Source of the DNA: JBLRWS01 sp047921075
GTDB lineage: Bacteria > Bacteroidota > Rhodothermia > Balneolales > Balneolaceae
NCBI GenBank assembly: GCA_047921075.1
Contig: JBLRWS010000085.1
Coordinates: 1-9,226, forward strand
Reading direction: 5' to 3'
DNA length: 9,226 bases
The notes under the pieces are model-generated. The model was not told the origin of the DNA and made no database searches. It worked only from the letters and a program-made list of their open reading frames with translations. Below are positions 1 to 6,618 of the stretch, in pieces. Positions within the stretch are counted from its first letter, which is position 1; every line of letters starts with the position of its first letter. A program made the translations under genes and the position numbers.

Positions 1-192
1 AGGGCGCGAAGCACGCCAAGTGGTATTTGTCTCTTTTCACTACCCAACACCTCAACATTCCCTTTGCGCACTCCGCGTACTCCGCGGTTCTACTTTACCG
101 CCAAGGGCGCGAAGCACGCCAAGTGGTATTTGTCTCTTTTCACTACCCAACACCTCAATATTCCCTTTGCGCACTCCGTGTACTCCGCGGTT
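1..192. repeat. Tandem duplication of a 103-base GC-rich intergenic repeat unit
   Basis: Bases 1-89 recur at 104-192 with a constant offset of 103 and only two differences (C56/T159 and C76/T179). The unit has two GC-rich arms around an AT-richer centre. The left arm (97-123 in the second copy) and the reverse complement of the right arm (165-192) match at about 18 of 27 positions, so each unit could fold as a long imperfect hairpin with a loop of about 41 bases. The arms carry iterated motifs such as ACTCCGCG and GCGCGAAGCACGCC. Similar hairpin-forming GC-rich repeats occur scattered between genes in many environmental bacteria; that comparison is from memory. No coding potential is visible. 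The array lies just past the 3' end of the hydratase gene, and the left copy may continue outside the window. Confidence 0.9.
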
Positions 193-228
193 TTAACCCC
201 GTGTGAGGTCATCTTATGATCGATCTCC

Positions 229-1074
229 TTACCAGGAGTATCCCCATTTCACCGAAGCTTTCAGGGCCACTTTTTTTTCAGGACCGGTGATGCGCAGCTC
301 GGACCGGTGGTTGTCCACACTTTTTCCGGAAATGGTCATTTGCTCACCCAAGTAAACAGGCCCGGGCAGGTGATACTCTACCTCTTCTAAATATCGCCCG
401 TCAAATTGGCTGCGAAAAGCTTCCAGTGCAAGCAGCAAGAGTAACGGCCCGTGCACCATGCAGTTTGGATAGCCCTCCACCTCACGTGCATACTCCTGAT
501 CGTAATGAATGCGATGCGCGTTGAATGTGAGCGCCGAGAACCGGAACAGCAGTACCGAATCGGGCCGCGTCGTGTGTTCCCAATCAGGGTCGATATCCAT
601 CGGCTCGGTCCGAGTGGGATGGGCTCCTTTTTCGGTCGGGCTTCGATACATAAAGTGCTGATCCTCGGAAATGGCCAGCGCCCCTTTGGTGCTAATCTGA
701 TGCTGAATTTGTAAAAAATAGCGGTCACTCTCGTCCACTGTTTTTTTCTCGAATGCAAGAATGGTGGAGTGTTGATCAGCCGGTGTGCCGGCAACAAGCG
801 GCTTCTTAAAGGAGAGCCGGCCGCCGAGCCAAAGCCTGGTGCTGAGTGGTATATCGGGCAGAAAGCCCTCTTCTCTCGGGTATCCCTGCACCGTAAGTGA
901 GGAGTGCGTGTGCACGTTTGGGAAATAGGCCCAATGCGCACAGGCACTCAATTCCGTTCCGACAGAAACGCTGTCCGGCTGACGATTGAGCATCGCTTCG
1001 AACTTTTGAAGCTGTTCAGGAGCCAGGTGGTCGCGCCGGTTGGCTGAACGTCCTGCCCATTCGTCTGTATTCAT
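229..1074 (-). CDS. MaoC/HTD2-type acyl-CoA hydratase (double hot-dog, mesaconyl-/itaconyl-CoA hydratase-like)
   Basis: A 281-residue protein with the layout of the HTD2 / mesaconyl-C4-CoA hydratase family: an N-terminal FAS1-like dehydratase hot-dog (about residues 15-130) and a C-terminal MaoC-like hydratase hot-dog (about 160-280). The C-terminal half carries FNAHRIHYD at 184-192, containing the His and Asp expected of the hydratase-2 catalytic site, followed by HGP at 208-210. Members of this family add water to, or remove it from, enoyl-CoA substrates (mesaconyl-C4-CoA, itaconyl-CoA, or 3-hydroxyacyl-ACP in mitochondrial HTD2). The substrate here cannot be read from sequence. The protein should be cytosolic: no signal peptide or membrane segment. 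The start is ATG at 1074; the bases before it (CCCTGAGCC) hold no strong ribosome-binding site. It lies 17 bases after the 125-residue gene upstream and is probably co-transcribed with it. Confidence 0.85.
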   Translation of the reverse strand: MNTDEWAGRSANRRDHLAPEQLQKFEAMLNRQPDSVSVGTELSACAHWAYFPNVHTHSSLTVQGYPREEGFLPDIPLSTRLWLGGRLSFKKPLVAGTPADQHSTILAFEKKTVDESDRYFLQIQHQISTKGALAISEDQHFMYRSPTEKGAHPTRTEPMDIDPDWEHTTRPDSVLLFRFSALTFNAHRIHYDQEYAREVEGYPNCMVHGPLLLLLALEAFRSQFDGRYLEEVEYHLPGPVYLGEQMTISGKSVDNHRSELRITGPEKKVALKASVKWGYSW

Positions 1075-1091
1075 GGCTCAGGGATAAAAAA

Positions 1092-1469
1092 TTACGATTG
1101 ATTTGGCGGGCTGCCGGGGTTTTTCGGTGGCTGCTGAGGGGACTCGCTTTGGGAGTCGGCAAATTGCAGTTGGTTGCTGAGGCTGGTTTGCAGCTCTTCC
1201 ACGTCGTCATCGCTCAGCAGCTCGCTGATGTCTTCCACTCCTGCTTTGATCGCCAAATTGTACACCATACGATGAAAAAGCATCTGATGCGCAGCCGAGC
1301 TGAGCTGTAACAACTGCTGCTGCGGTATTTGGCCGCCTGAAAGTTTGATCTTGGTCATCACCGGTTCAAGCAGCTTTTCAATCCGCTTGCTCAGCTGCTT
1401 TTCGAGCTGGCCGGCCTCTTTGTTCTCTTTACTGGTTACTTCTTTTCCGCTTGGGTCTACTAACTTCAT
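1092..1469 (-). CDS. Unrecognised 125-residue charged protein with Pro/Gln/Ser-rich tail
   Basis: I do not recognise the family. The preferred start is ATG at 1469, giving MKLVDPSGKEV as N-terminus; a TTG further out (1511) would add 14 residues but has no support. Residues 15-40 are highly charged and probably helical (KEAGQLEKQLSKRIEKLLEP). Residues 48-75 form a Gln-rich and then hydrophobic helix. Residues 79-101 are acidic (SDDDVEELQ). The last 25 residues are disordered-looking Pro/Gln/Ser sequence. There is no signal peptide, membrane span or cysteine pair. Short spacing (17 bases) to the hydratase downstream suggests one transcript, but nothing ties it to CoA chemistry. Sensible amino-acid composition and the clear domain-then-tail layout support real coding. 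Confidence 0.7.
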   Translation of the reverse strand: MKLVDPSGKEVTSKENKEAGQLEKQLSKRIEKLLEPVMTKIKLSGGQIPQQQLLQLSSAAHQMLFHRMVYNLAIKAGVEDISELLSDDDVEELQTSLSNQLQFADSQSESPQQPPKNPGSPPNQS

Positions 1470-1880
1470 TCTTCTGTTTTGGATTTTAAATGGATCGTAT
1501 AAAGGTAACAAAATCGCAGGCCAAAATCGTTTACGGAGCCGCCTTCCGTAAATTCCTGGGTTTTCACGTCAATGTTAATCTCATTTTTGTGAGTGCTCAA
1601 TCCGAACGGCGAAAGCAGATGGGGACGGTGATATGCCCGCAATGCAGAGTCCCGATGTGGGGCGATCATCCTGTACCGGGCAGCTCGGGATATGATGCGA
1701 TAGTCCCATTTCAGGAGTGGAATGACCATGAGAAACAAGCGTCTGCAGTGTGTCTTGACGAAACAGCCGGCGTTCTATTTCCCCTCGCTGTTTTTGCGTG
1801 CAAGTTTTCATGAGTTCGCATTCACACTTTTGTCTGTAACGCCTTATATTGACCGTCCAACCGATAAGCGAACCTATCCC
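1470..1880. other. 411-base divergent intergenic region, no recognisable gene or riboswitch
   Basis: This gap separates the minus-strand pair from the plus-strand DUF6580 cluster and must hold promoters for both. Open frames cross it on both strands, but none resembles a known protein. I looked for a cobalamin riboswitch because of the downstream BtuF-like gene and found no B12-box-like sequence on either strand. Several short complementary segments are present: GGGAC (1622-1626) with GTCCC (1649-1653), TCCCGA (1650-1655) with TCGGGA (1685-1690), and AAACAGC (1761-1767) with GCTGTTT (1787-1793). The first two stems share bases and cannot form together. On the minus strand, a weak TAnnTTT-like box lies around 1498-1510, just upstream of the 1469 start. 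Confidence 0.5.
1821..1850 (+). promoter_or_regulatory. Candidate sigma70-type promoter for the DUF6580/BtuF-like/SDR cluster
   Basis: TTCACA (1821-1826, five of six bases of TTGACA) is followed after 18 bases by TATATT (1845-1850, close to TATAAT). A transcript starting near 1857 would have a short leader of about 24 bases before the ATG at 1881. If the host uses a Bacteroidota-type sigma factor (TAnnTTTG element), TATATTGA could serve instead. The call rests on sequence match alone. Confidence 0.4.
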
Positions 1881-2435
1881 ATGAAAAAGTCTTTTCTACT
1901 CATAACCGGTTTTATTCTTTTTGCAGCTCTTTTTCGGCTGATACCTCACGCGTACAATTTTACCCCAATTGGAGCGATCGCCCTGTTTGGCGCTGCCTAC
2001 TTTACCGATAAAAAATGGGCATTGATCATTCCGCTGGGTGCCATGTGGATAAGCGACTTGCTGCTGAACAACCTGGTATACGCATCGTTCTATTCCGGTT
2101 TTACACTTTTCACCCCCGGATTTCTCTTCATCTATGGCGGGATTGTACTGATTGCTGTTCTCGGTTTCTACCTGTTCAAAAAAGTTACCCTACCCCGTGT
2201 TTTGGCCGGGGCTTTTGGAGGCAGCGTAATCTTCTTTATTGTAAGTAATTTCGGTGTCTGGATCGCCAGTCCGATGTACCCACTTACGGTTGAAGGGCTG
2301 ATTCTCTGCTATACAGCTGCCATCCCATTCTTCCACAATACACTGGCGGGGACCCTGGTTTACAGCGGTGTGCTTTTTGGCGCGTATGAGTATGTAAAGC
2401 GGAATCAGCCATCGCTGGTTACCGGCACGCTGTAA
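1881..2435 (+). CDS. DUF6580-family putative integral membrane transport protein
   Basis: A 184-residue, very hydrophobic protein with about six membrane segments (roughly 4-22, 27-45, 47-66, 78-99, 106-129 and 142-170). It begins MKKSFLLITGF and carries the conserved-looking stretches NFTPIGAIALFGAAYF (26-41) and WISDLLLNN (56-64), which I associate with DUF6580, a family often listed as a putative transporter. Size and segment count resemble the substrate-binding S components of ECF transporters, but no energising partner gene is in the window, so that is inference. The ATG at 1881 is chosen because a Lys-Lys then hydrophobic segment follows immediately; the upstream in-frame ATG at 1722 would add 53 residues of unlikely sequence. 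There is no ribosome-binding site. First gene of a three-gene run; the next start is 23 bases on. Confidence 0.75.
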   Translation: MKKSFLLITGFILFAALFRLIPHAYNFTPIGAIALFGAAYFTDKKWALIIPLGAMWISDLLLNNLVYASFYSGFTLFTPGFLFIYGGIVLIAVLGFYLFKKVTLPRVLAGAFGGSVIFFIVSNFGVWIASPMYPLTVEGLILCYTAAIPFFHNTLAGTLVYSGVLFGAYEYVKRNQPSLVTGTL

Positions 2436-2458
2436 TCGCTGCCCAACATCCACAGCCG

Positions 2459-3382
2459 TTGCGAATTGCATCCCTTCTTCCTGCCACTACTGAAATTGTG
2501 TGCCGCCTTGGCTTGAAAAATCACTTGGTGGCACGGTCTCATGAATGTGATTATCCGCCGGATGTGAAGAAGATTCCAGCCTGCACCTCGCCGCGTTACC
2601 AACGTCCGGATCAACTTAGCAGCTCCGAGATTCACCGCTCCGTAACGACCATTCTGGAGCAGAGTCTTTCAGTGTACGAGGTTGATTCTGCACTGCTGAA
2701 AGAGGCCCGGCCTGACGTGGTGCTTACGCAGGATCACTGCGAAGTTTGTGCCGTTTCGATGAGCGAGCTGCAGAAATCTGTTCGAGGATTATTGGATGAT
2801 GATACTGCCATTGTCTCTGTATCCCCATCCAATCTCGAGGGTGTGCTGCAATCGTTTCGAACCGTTGCCGATGCACTGGGCGTATCGGAAAAGGGTGGGC
2901 AATTGGCCGAAGATGTAACCAACCGTTTACACACCCTTCGCGATAAAACGACACCCATACAGAACAAACCTTCGGTGGTTGCCATCGAGTGGATCGACCC
3001 GCTGATGACAGCCGGCAACTGGATGCCGGAACTGATCGACGCTGCCGGAGGGCAATCTCAGCTTGCTGATGCCGGCACACATTCGCCGGTGCTGGAGTGG
3101 GATCGTATCGCAGATACCAACCCCGACATTCTTTTGATCGTGCCTTGCGGGTATACCATCAATCGAACTCAAAAAGAGATGGGTACGCTCACCTCTCAAC
3201 TCGGCTGGGAAACGCTCTCGGCTGTGCAAAACAATCAGGTGTATCTTCTGGACGGCCATCACTATTTTAACCGTCCGGGCCCTCGGCTTGCAGATTCAGC
3301 TGAGATTTTAGCTGAAATTTTCTATCCTGATATATTCCCGCCACACCGGCAATCGTCCGGCTGGGTTTCATTCACTTTCTAA
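2459..3382 (+). CDS. Signal-less BtuF-like cobalamin-binding-family protein (periplasmic-binding-protein type 2 fold)
   Basis: A 307-residue protein of the BtuF/FecB-like substrate-binding family (Peripla_BP_2), in the subgroup that starts directly with MRIxSLLPxxTEI and has no signal peptide or lipobox. Visible landmarks are SLLPATTEIV (5-14), SHECDYP (27-33), CEVCAVS (94-100), EWIDPLMTAGNWMPELI (177-193) and NRPGPRL (271-277). Canonical BtuF delivers vitamin B12 to BtuCD in the periplasm. This form looks cytoplasmic, so its real ligand and partner are unclear; annotation as a cobalamin-binding protein follows the family. The start must be TTG at 2459: the family N-terminus begins exactly there and no in-frame ATG lies between it and the upstream stop. 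There is no ribosome-binding site. It sits 23 bases after the DUF6580 gene and 18 before the dehydrogenase. Confidence 0.85.
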   Translation: MRIASLLPATTEIVCRLGLKNHLVARSHECDYPPDVKKIPACTSPRYQRPDQLSSSEIHRSVTTILEQSLSVYEVDSALLKEARPDVVLTQDHCEVCAVSMSELQKSVRGLLDDDTAIVSVSPSNLEGVLQSFRTVADALGVSEKGGQLAEDVTNRLHTLRDKTTPIQNKPSVVAIEWIDPLMTAGNWMPELIDAAGGQSQLADAGTHSPVLEWDRIADTNPDILLIVPCGYTINRTQKEMGTLTSQLGWETLSAVQNNQVYLLDGHHYFNRPGPRLADSAEILAEIFYPDIFPPHRQSSGWVSFTF

Positions 3383-3400
3383 TCACTGATCGCAATCGTC

Positions 3401-4135
3401 ATGTCAAAAAAAATCATCATAATTGGTGCCACCTCCGGAATTGGTGAAGAGCTTGCCCGGCAGTGTGTGGAGAAGGGATATCACGTGGGCGGTACAGGAC
3501 GGCGGGTAGACCGGCTCACCGATTTAAAGAAGGAGTTGGGGAACTACTTTTCGTTTGTGGAGATGGATGTGACTCGCCATCAAGAGGCAAAGGAACAGCT
3601 CCATGAACTCATTCGGCAGCTTGGCGGGATGGATATCATCGTTCTAAATGCCGGGATCTCAAGCTATCCGGCAACCCGAATCACCGAGATGGATCAGAAG
3701 ATCATCGACATCAACGTGAGTGGGTTTGTACAACTTTTCGGGGAGTCCTATAACTATTTTCGCAATCAGGGAGATGGGCACATTGTGGGGGTTTCATCAA
3801 TCGCTTCTTTTTTTGGCGCTGCCCAGGCGGCTCCCTATTGCGCTTCCAAAGCATTTATCTCTACGTACATGCAGGGGTATCGCCAGCGCAGCATCAGTTC
3901 CGGCCACAACATTGTGATTAGCGACATCAAACCCGGTTTTGTAAAAAGTGAAATGACCCAGGGAAAGAAAGGGATGTTCTGGGTGGCGGAAACAAAAACG
4001 GCCGTCCGGCAAATGGTGAAGGATATCGAAAAAGAGCGTTCCTATTCCTACGTTACACGGCGGTGGCGGCTGGTGGCCTGGCTGATTAAGCTAACGCCAA
4101 ACTGGCTGCTGGAGCGGGTAAATCCTGCCGTATAG
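3401..4135 (+). CDS. Classical short-chain dehydrogenase/reductase (SDR)
   Basis: A 244-residue NAD(P)-dependent oxidoreductase with all classical SDR hallmarks: nucleotide-binding GATSGIG at 9-15, an acidic DV pair at 56-57, NAG at 83-85, a structural Asn at 105, catalytic Ser at 132-133, the YCASK motif (Tyr146, Lys150) and PGF at 178-180. GRR at 33-35 after the second beta strand suggests a preference for NADPH. The C-terminal tail (223-241) holds a Trp-rich amphipathic stretch that could touch a membrane or close over the substrate. The substrate cannot be predicted. The ATG at 3401 lies 18 bases after the BtuF-like stop, so it is probably the last gene of the same transcript. It converges with the minus-strand genes at 4138-5824; no clear terminator is visible between. 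Confidence 0.9.
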   Translation: MSKKIIIIGATSGIGEELARQCVEKGYHVGGTGRRVDRLTDLKKELGNYFSFVEMDVTRHQEAKEQLHELIRQLGGMDIIVLNAGISSYPATRITEMDQKIIDINVSGFVQLFGESYNYFRNQGDGHIVGVSSIASFFGAAQAAPYCASKAFISTYMQGYRQRSISSGHNIVISDIKPGFVKSEMTQGKKGMFWVAETKTAVRQMVKDIEKERSYSYVTRRWRLVAWLIKLTPNWLLERVNPAV

Positions 4136-4137
4136 CC

Positions 4138-4233
4138 CTACAAAAAAATATAGAGCAGCAGCAGGATAAACGGGAGGGTAAACAACCAGTCCCACCGAAA
4201 TCTTGAATATGTTTGCTGCTCGTCCATGATCAT
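4138..4233 (-). CDS. Possible 31-residue single-span membrane protein downstream of comM
   Basis: A small frame starting at ATG 4233 (an alternative ATG lies at 4227). The polar N-terminal half is MIMDEQQTYSRFRWDW, and residues 17-31 form a strongly hydrophobic C-terminal segment (LFTLPFILLLLYIFL) ending at a TAG. AAGAGAA stands about seven bases before the start, the best ribosome-binding-site candidate in this area. The layout (charged cytosolic head, one helix, no tail) is typical of bacterial small membrane proteins. It begins 50 bases past the comM stop on the same strand and could be co-transcribed with it. Its stop lies only three bases from the end of the converging dehydrogenase. Against it: length is very short, I know no homologue, and T-rich sequence at its end could instead be a comM 3' region. 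Confidence 0.4.
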   Translation of the reverse strand: MIMDEQQTYSRFRWDWLFTLPFILLLLYIFL

Positions 4234-4282
4234 ACAAGTTCTCTTTTCAAGTAGAACCACGCCATAATCGATTTGTTCCGGC

Positions 4283-5824
4283 TTATCCCAGCCATCCATC
4301 ACGATCCAGACTCCGGTACTGTACTGCTTCGGCAATATGATGCGATTGGATGGTTTCGGACCGGTCCAGATCGGCAATGGTACGCGATACTTTCAGAATC
4401 CGATCATAGGCGCGGGCCGACAGGTTCAGCGAGTTCATAGCCCGTTTCAGGAGCTGCTCGCCGGCGGCGTCAATCCGGCACAACTTCCGCACCATTTTTG
4501 TGCTCATCTGCGCATTGCTGTACACCGAAGGGATTCCCATAAATCGCTGAGTCTGTATTTCTCTGGCGGTGATCACGCGATTGCGGATTTCAACAGACGT
4601 TTCTCCCTTCGATTTGGAGCTGAGCTCTTCGTAGCTCACTTTGTTGACTTCTACATGAAGATCAATCCGGTCGAGCAGGGGGCCGCTGATTTTACTCAGA
4701 TATCGCTGCATCTGCACATTGGTGGCGCCATCGGCGTCGGAGGGGTCGTACCAATCCCCCGAGGGTGAGGGATTCATCGACGCAACCAGCATGATGCGGC
4801 TTGGGTAGTTTACACTCATTCGTGCCCGGGAGATGGATACAAAACCGTCTTCCAGAGGCTGGCGCATCACCTCCAAAGCGCTGCGCTTAAATTCCGGAAG
4901 TTCATCGAGGAACAGTACGCCATTGTGTGCCATCGATATTTCTCCCGGCATGGGAATACTGCCGCCTCCCACCAGGGCTACATCCGAAACCGTGTGATGC
5001 GGGCTGCGAAACGGACGTTGCGTTACCAGTGCCTTTCCGGTTTTAAGCACCCCTGCAACGGAATGTATTTTGGTGGTTTCAAGTGCCTCTTCAAGGGTCA
5101 GTGGAGGTAAAATGGTGGGAATGCGTCGTGCCATCATTGTTTTTCCCGATCCAGGCGGGCCGACCATAATAACATTATGGCTCCCTGCAGCGCTCACTTC
5201 CAGTGCCCGTTTTACATTTTCCTGGCCACGAACATCGGTAAAATCGAGGATTTCGGCCTGGCCGTTGCTTGCGAACAGTGATTTGGGCTCCACATGAATC
5301 GGGTCAAACTCCCGGCGGCCATTCATCCACTGTATAACCTCTTCCAACGACTCGAACGCCATCACAGAAATACCATCCACAACGCCCGCCTCTGCTCCAT
5401 TGTCTTTCGGGAGCACCACATAATCGAGACCGTTATCTCGAGCTTCCACTACCATGGGCAGTACTCCTTTTACAGGCCGCAACGACCCGTCGAGTGCCAG
5501 TTCACCCAGTACCAGCGCCTTGTTTAGCCGTGATGTATTGATTTGATCCGATACGGCAAGCAGACTCAGCGCAATGGGCAAATCAAATGCGCTTCCCTCT
5601 TTTGGGAGGTCGGCCGGTGCCAGGTTTACGGTAATGCGGCCTCTTGGAAAGTGGGCTCCTGCATTTTTCAGGGCAGCATCAATTCGATCTTTGGATTCAC
5701 TGACCGCGCGGTCGGGCAGCCCCACCAGATAGTATTTGGGCACGCCGCCGCTCATATTCACTTCTACATCGATAATTCGCGCATCAACACCGATGGTAGA
5801 CGCGCAGTATACTTTTGACAACAT
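4283..5824 (-). CDS. comM: ComM/YifB family Mg-chelatase-like AAA+ ATPase
   Basis: A full-length 513-residue protein, close to the roughly 500 typical of the family. Domains in order: an N-terminal Lon-protease-like fold (about 1-170, with GLPDRAVSESKDRI at 35-48 and the NLAPADLPKEGSAFDLP stretch at 67-83), an AAA+ Mg-chelatase core (about 190-390) with Walker A GPPGSGKT at 222-229 and Walker B VLFLDELPEF at 303-312, SGPLLDRID with the likely arginine finger at 380-388, and the C-terminal Mg-chelatase domain (about 410-505). ComM is a hexameric helicase that promotes branch migration during integration of transforming DNA. The loop after MNP (350-370), which in many homologues holds CPCG and further cysteines, has none here (SPSG). 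The ATG at 5824 starts the usual N-terminus. Transcribed divergently from the DUF4342 gene, 78 bases apart. Confidence 0.95.
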   Translation of the reverse strand: MLSKVYCASTIGVDARIIDVEVNMSGGVPKYYLVGLPDRAVSESKDRIDAALKNAGAHFPRGRITVNLAPADLPKEGSAFDLPIALSLLAVSDQINTSRLNKALVLGELALDGSLRPVKGVLPMVVEARDNGLDYVVLPKDNGAEAGVVDGISVMAFESLEEVIQWMNGRREFDPIHVEPKSLFASNGQAEILDFTDVRGQENVKRALEVSAAGSHNVIMVGPPGSGKTMMARRIPTILPPLTLEEALETTKIHSVAGVLKTGKALVTQRPFRSPHHTVSDVALVGGGSIPMPGEISMAHNGVLFLDELPEFKRSALEVMRQPLEDGFVSISRARMSVNYPSRIMLVASMNPSPSGDWYDPSDADGATNVQMQRYLSKISGPLLDRIDLHVEVNKVSYEELSSKSKGETSVEIRNRVITAREIQTQRFMGIPSVYSNAQMSTKMVRKLCRIDAAGEQLLKRAMNSLNLSARAYDRILKVSRTIADLDRSETIQSHHIAEAVQYRSLDRDGWLG

Positions 5825-5892
5825 AAGGTTGAATCTTTACAGTTCTTCTTTTCGTAGTAAGAACCAGATATTGCCAACTCCTTACACAAATC

Positions 5893-5897
5893 GGAGA
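5893..5897 (+). promoter_or_regulatory. Ribosome-binding site of the DUF4342 gene
   Basis: GGAGA lies five bases before the ATG at 5903. It fixes the start and is one of the few clear Shine-Dalgarno matches in a window where most starts have none. Confidence 0.6.
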
Positions 5898-5902
5898 AAA
5901 TC

Positions 5903-6250
5903 ATGGAAAAAAATGAAAAAACATGTGTTGAACAGATCACCGGAACGATCGATGACATGCTGCGCCAAATCCGCGCCATCATTATCGAAGGCTCGGCCAA
6001 GCGGTTGCTGATACGTAAAAAATCGGGCGACGTTCTGTTTCAAACACCGATTGCCATCGGTGTTGCAGGAGCAACCATCGGTATGGTATTAGCGCCGATC
6101 GCCTCAGCACTGACTCTGTTTGTGCTATTTGCAAGTGATGTGGAGGTGTTGGTTGAAAAGCGGGCGGCCGCGAACGAGCCGGATGATGAGTACGAAGTAT
6201 CGGCCGAAGCGATTACGATTCAGGATGATGAGCCGGGCGATAGCGGCTAA
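5903..6250 (+). CDS. DUF4342 domain-containing small membrane-associated protein
   Basis: A 115-residue protein matching DUF4342 in layout. A polar helical N-terminus (1-28) is followed by the family-like stretch with IIEGSAKRLLIRKKSGDVL (27-45). A long hydrophobic segment, about 46-76 (TPIAIGVAGATIGMVLAPIA and following), probably forms one or two membrane passes. The last 35 residues are acidic and disordered-looking (EPDDEYEVSAEA, DDEPGD). The family has no established function; in some relatives the N-terminus carries a UBA-like domain, which I do not see here. The start is supported by GGAGA five bases upstream. It is divergent from comM, and the following region does not continue on the same strand, so it is probably a single-gene unit. 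Confidence 0.8.
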   Translation: MEKNEKTCVEQITGTIDDMLRQIRAIIIEGSAKRLLIRKKSGDVLFQTPIAIGVAGATIGMVLAPIASALTLFVLFASDVEVLVEKRAAANEPDDEYEVSAEAITIQDDEPGDSG

Positions 6251-6309
6251 CCGAAATCGGGAAAGTAGAACAAGGCATCTTGATCACGCGCCGCCTTACG
6301 CGGCAGAAT

Positions 6310-6350
6310 AAAAAAAGTAGGGGTGCAAGGTTGCTGCACACAACCTTGCA
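6310..6350 (-). terminator. Hairpin plus T-run downstream of the 63-residue gene (minus strand)
   Basis: TGCAAGGTTG (6324-6333) and CAACCTTGCA (6341-6350) form a perfect ten-base-pair stem with a seven-base loop. Read on the minus strand, the stem is followed by CCCCTAC and then seven T's (A's at 6310-6316 on the plus strand). It starts 36 bases beyond the stop of the minus-strand gene at 6387, where a terminator would be expected. The seven-base spacer between stem and T-run is longer than in a standard intrinsic terminator, so termination may be weak. Confidence 0.5.
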
Positions 6351-6386
6351 GTCACCAATCTGTAGATGTGCATTGAGGGGTAGCCA

Positions 6387-6578
6387 TTAGTCGGACCGAG
6401 AAATCGAGGATATCTTTTTTAGCAGTTCATCGGTTTTGGCACAAAGGGAATCTATCGGTGCAGATGTTTTTTGATCATCGATATGCGGGTTCTCGGGGGA
6501 TGGCTTATGCCGGGTTTCAAACGACTGCTTGGCTTTTTCAATATGAGCATTGAGATTGTTCAAATTTATGTTGCCCAT
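6387..6578 (-). CDS. Unrecognised 63-residue hydrophilic protein
   Basis: I do not recognise the family. The protein starts MGNINLNNLNAHIEKAKQSF. Residues 3-19 look like an amphipathic helix, 22-42 are a Pro- and charge-rich linker, and 44-60 a second helix (DSLCAKTDELLKKISSI). It has one cysteine (46) and no membrane segment or signal peptide. The ATG at 6578 is preceded by CCAGGTAAAACG, a modest AGG ribosome-binding-site match. Support for real coding: a soluble, balanced composition with two helix-like ends, its own intergenic space, and a hairpin with a T-run just past its stop. It is divergent from recN, and the 256-base gap between their starts could hold promoters for both. Confidence 0.55.
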   Translation of the reverse strand: MGNINLNNLNAHIEKAKQSFETRHKPSPENPHIDDQKTSAPIDSLCAKTDELLKKISSISRSD

Positions 6579-6618
6579 CGTTTTACCTGGCGTCGCTACA
6601 CTTCGTATTGTATTGCAG

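Noticed and set aside
1..228. CRISPR array
   Set aside because: There are only two units, the whole 89-base segment is repeated rather than short repeats around unique spacers, and there are no cas genes.
1581..1811. 76-codon minus-strand frame in the 1470-1880 gap
   Set aside because: Composition is odd and there is no recognisable motif, ribosome-binding site or terminator; not supported as a gene.
1490..1813. Open frame on the plus strand with a CPQC motif
   Set aside because: A single Cys pair, no family resemblance, no ribosome-binding site, and overlap with equally long frames on the other strand; probably chance.
1722..1880. 53-residue N-terminal extension of the DUF6580 protein
   Set aside because: The extension is unlike a membrane-protein N-terminus, and a good promoter (1821-1850) lies inside it, so the ATG at 1881 is preferred.
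1470..1880. Cobalamin riboswitch ahead of the DUF6580/BtuF-like genes
   Set aside because: No B12-box-like sequence or conserved core was found on either strand.
6290..6304. GCCGC/GCGGC hairpin as terminator of the DUF4342 gene
   Set aside because: The five-base-pair stem is followed on the plus strand by an A-rich run, not a T-run, so it does not fit an intrinsic terminator in that direction.
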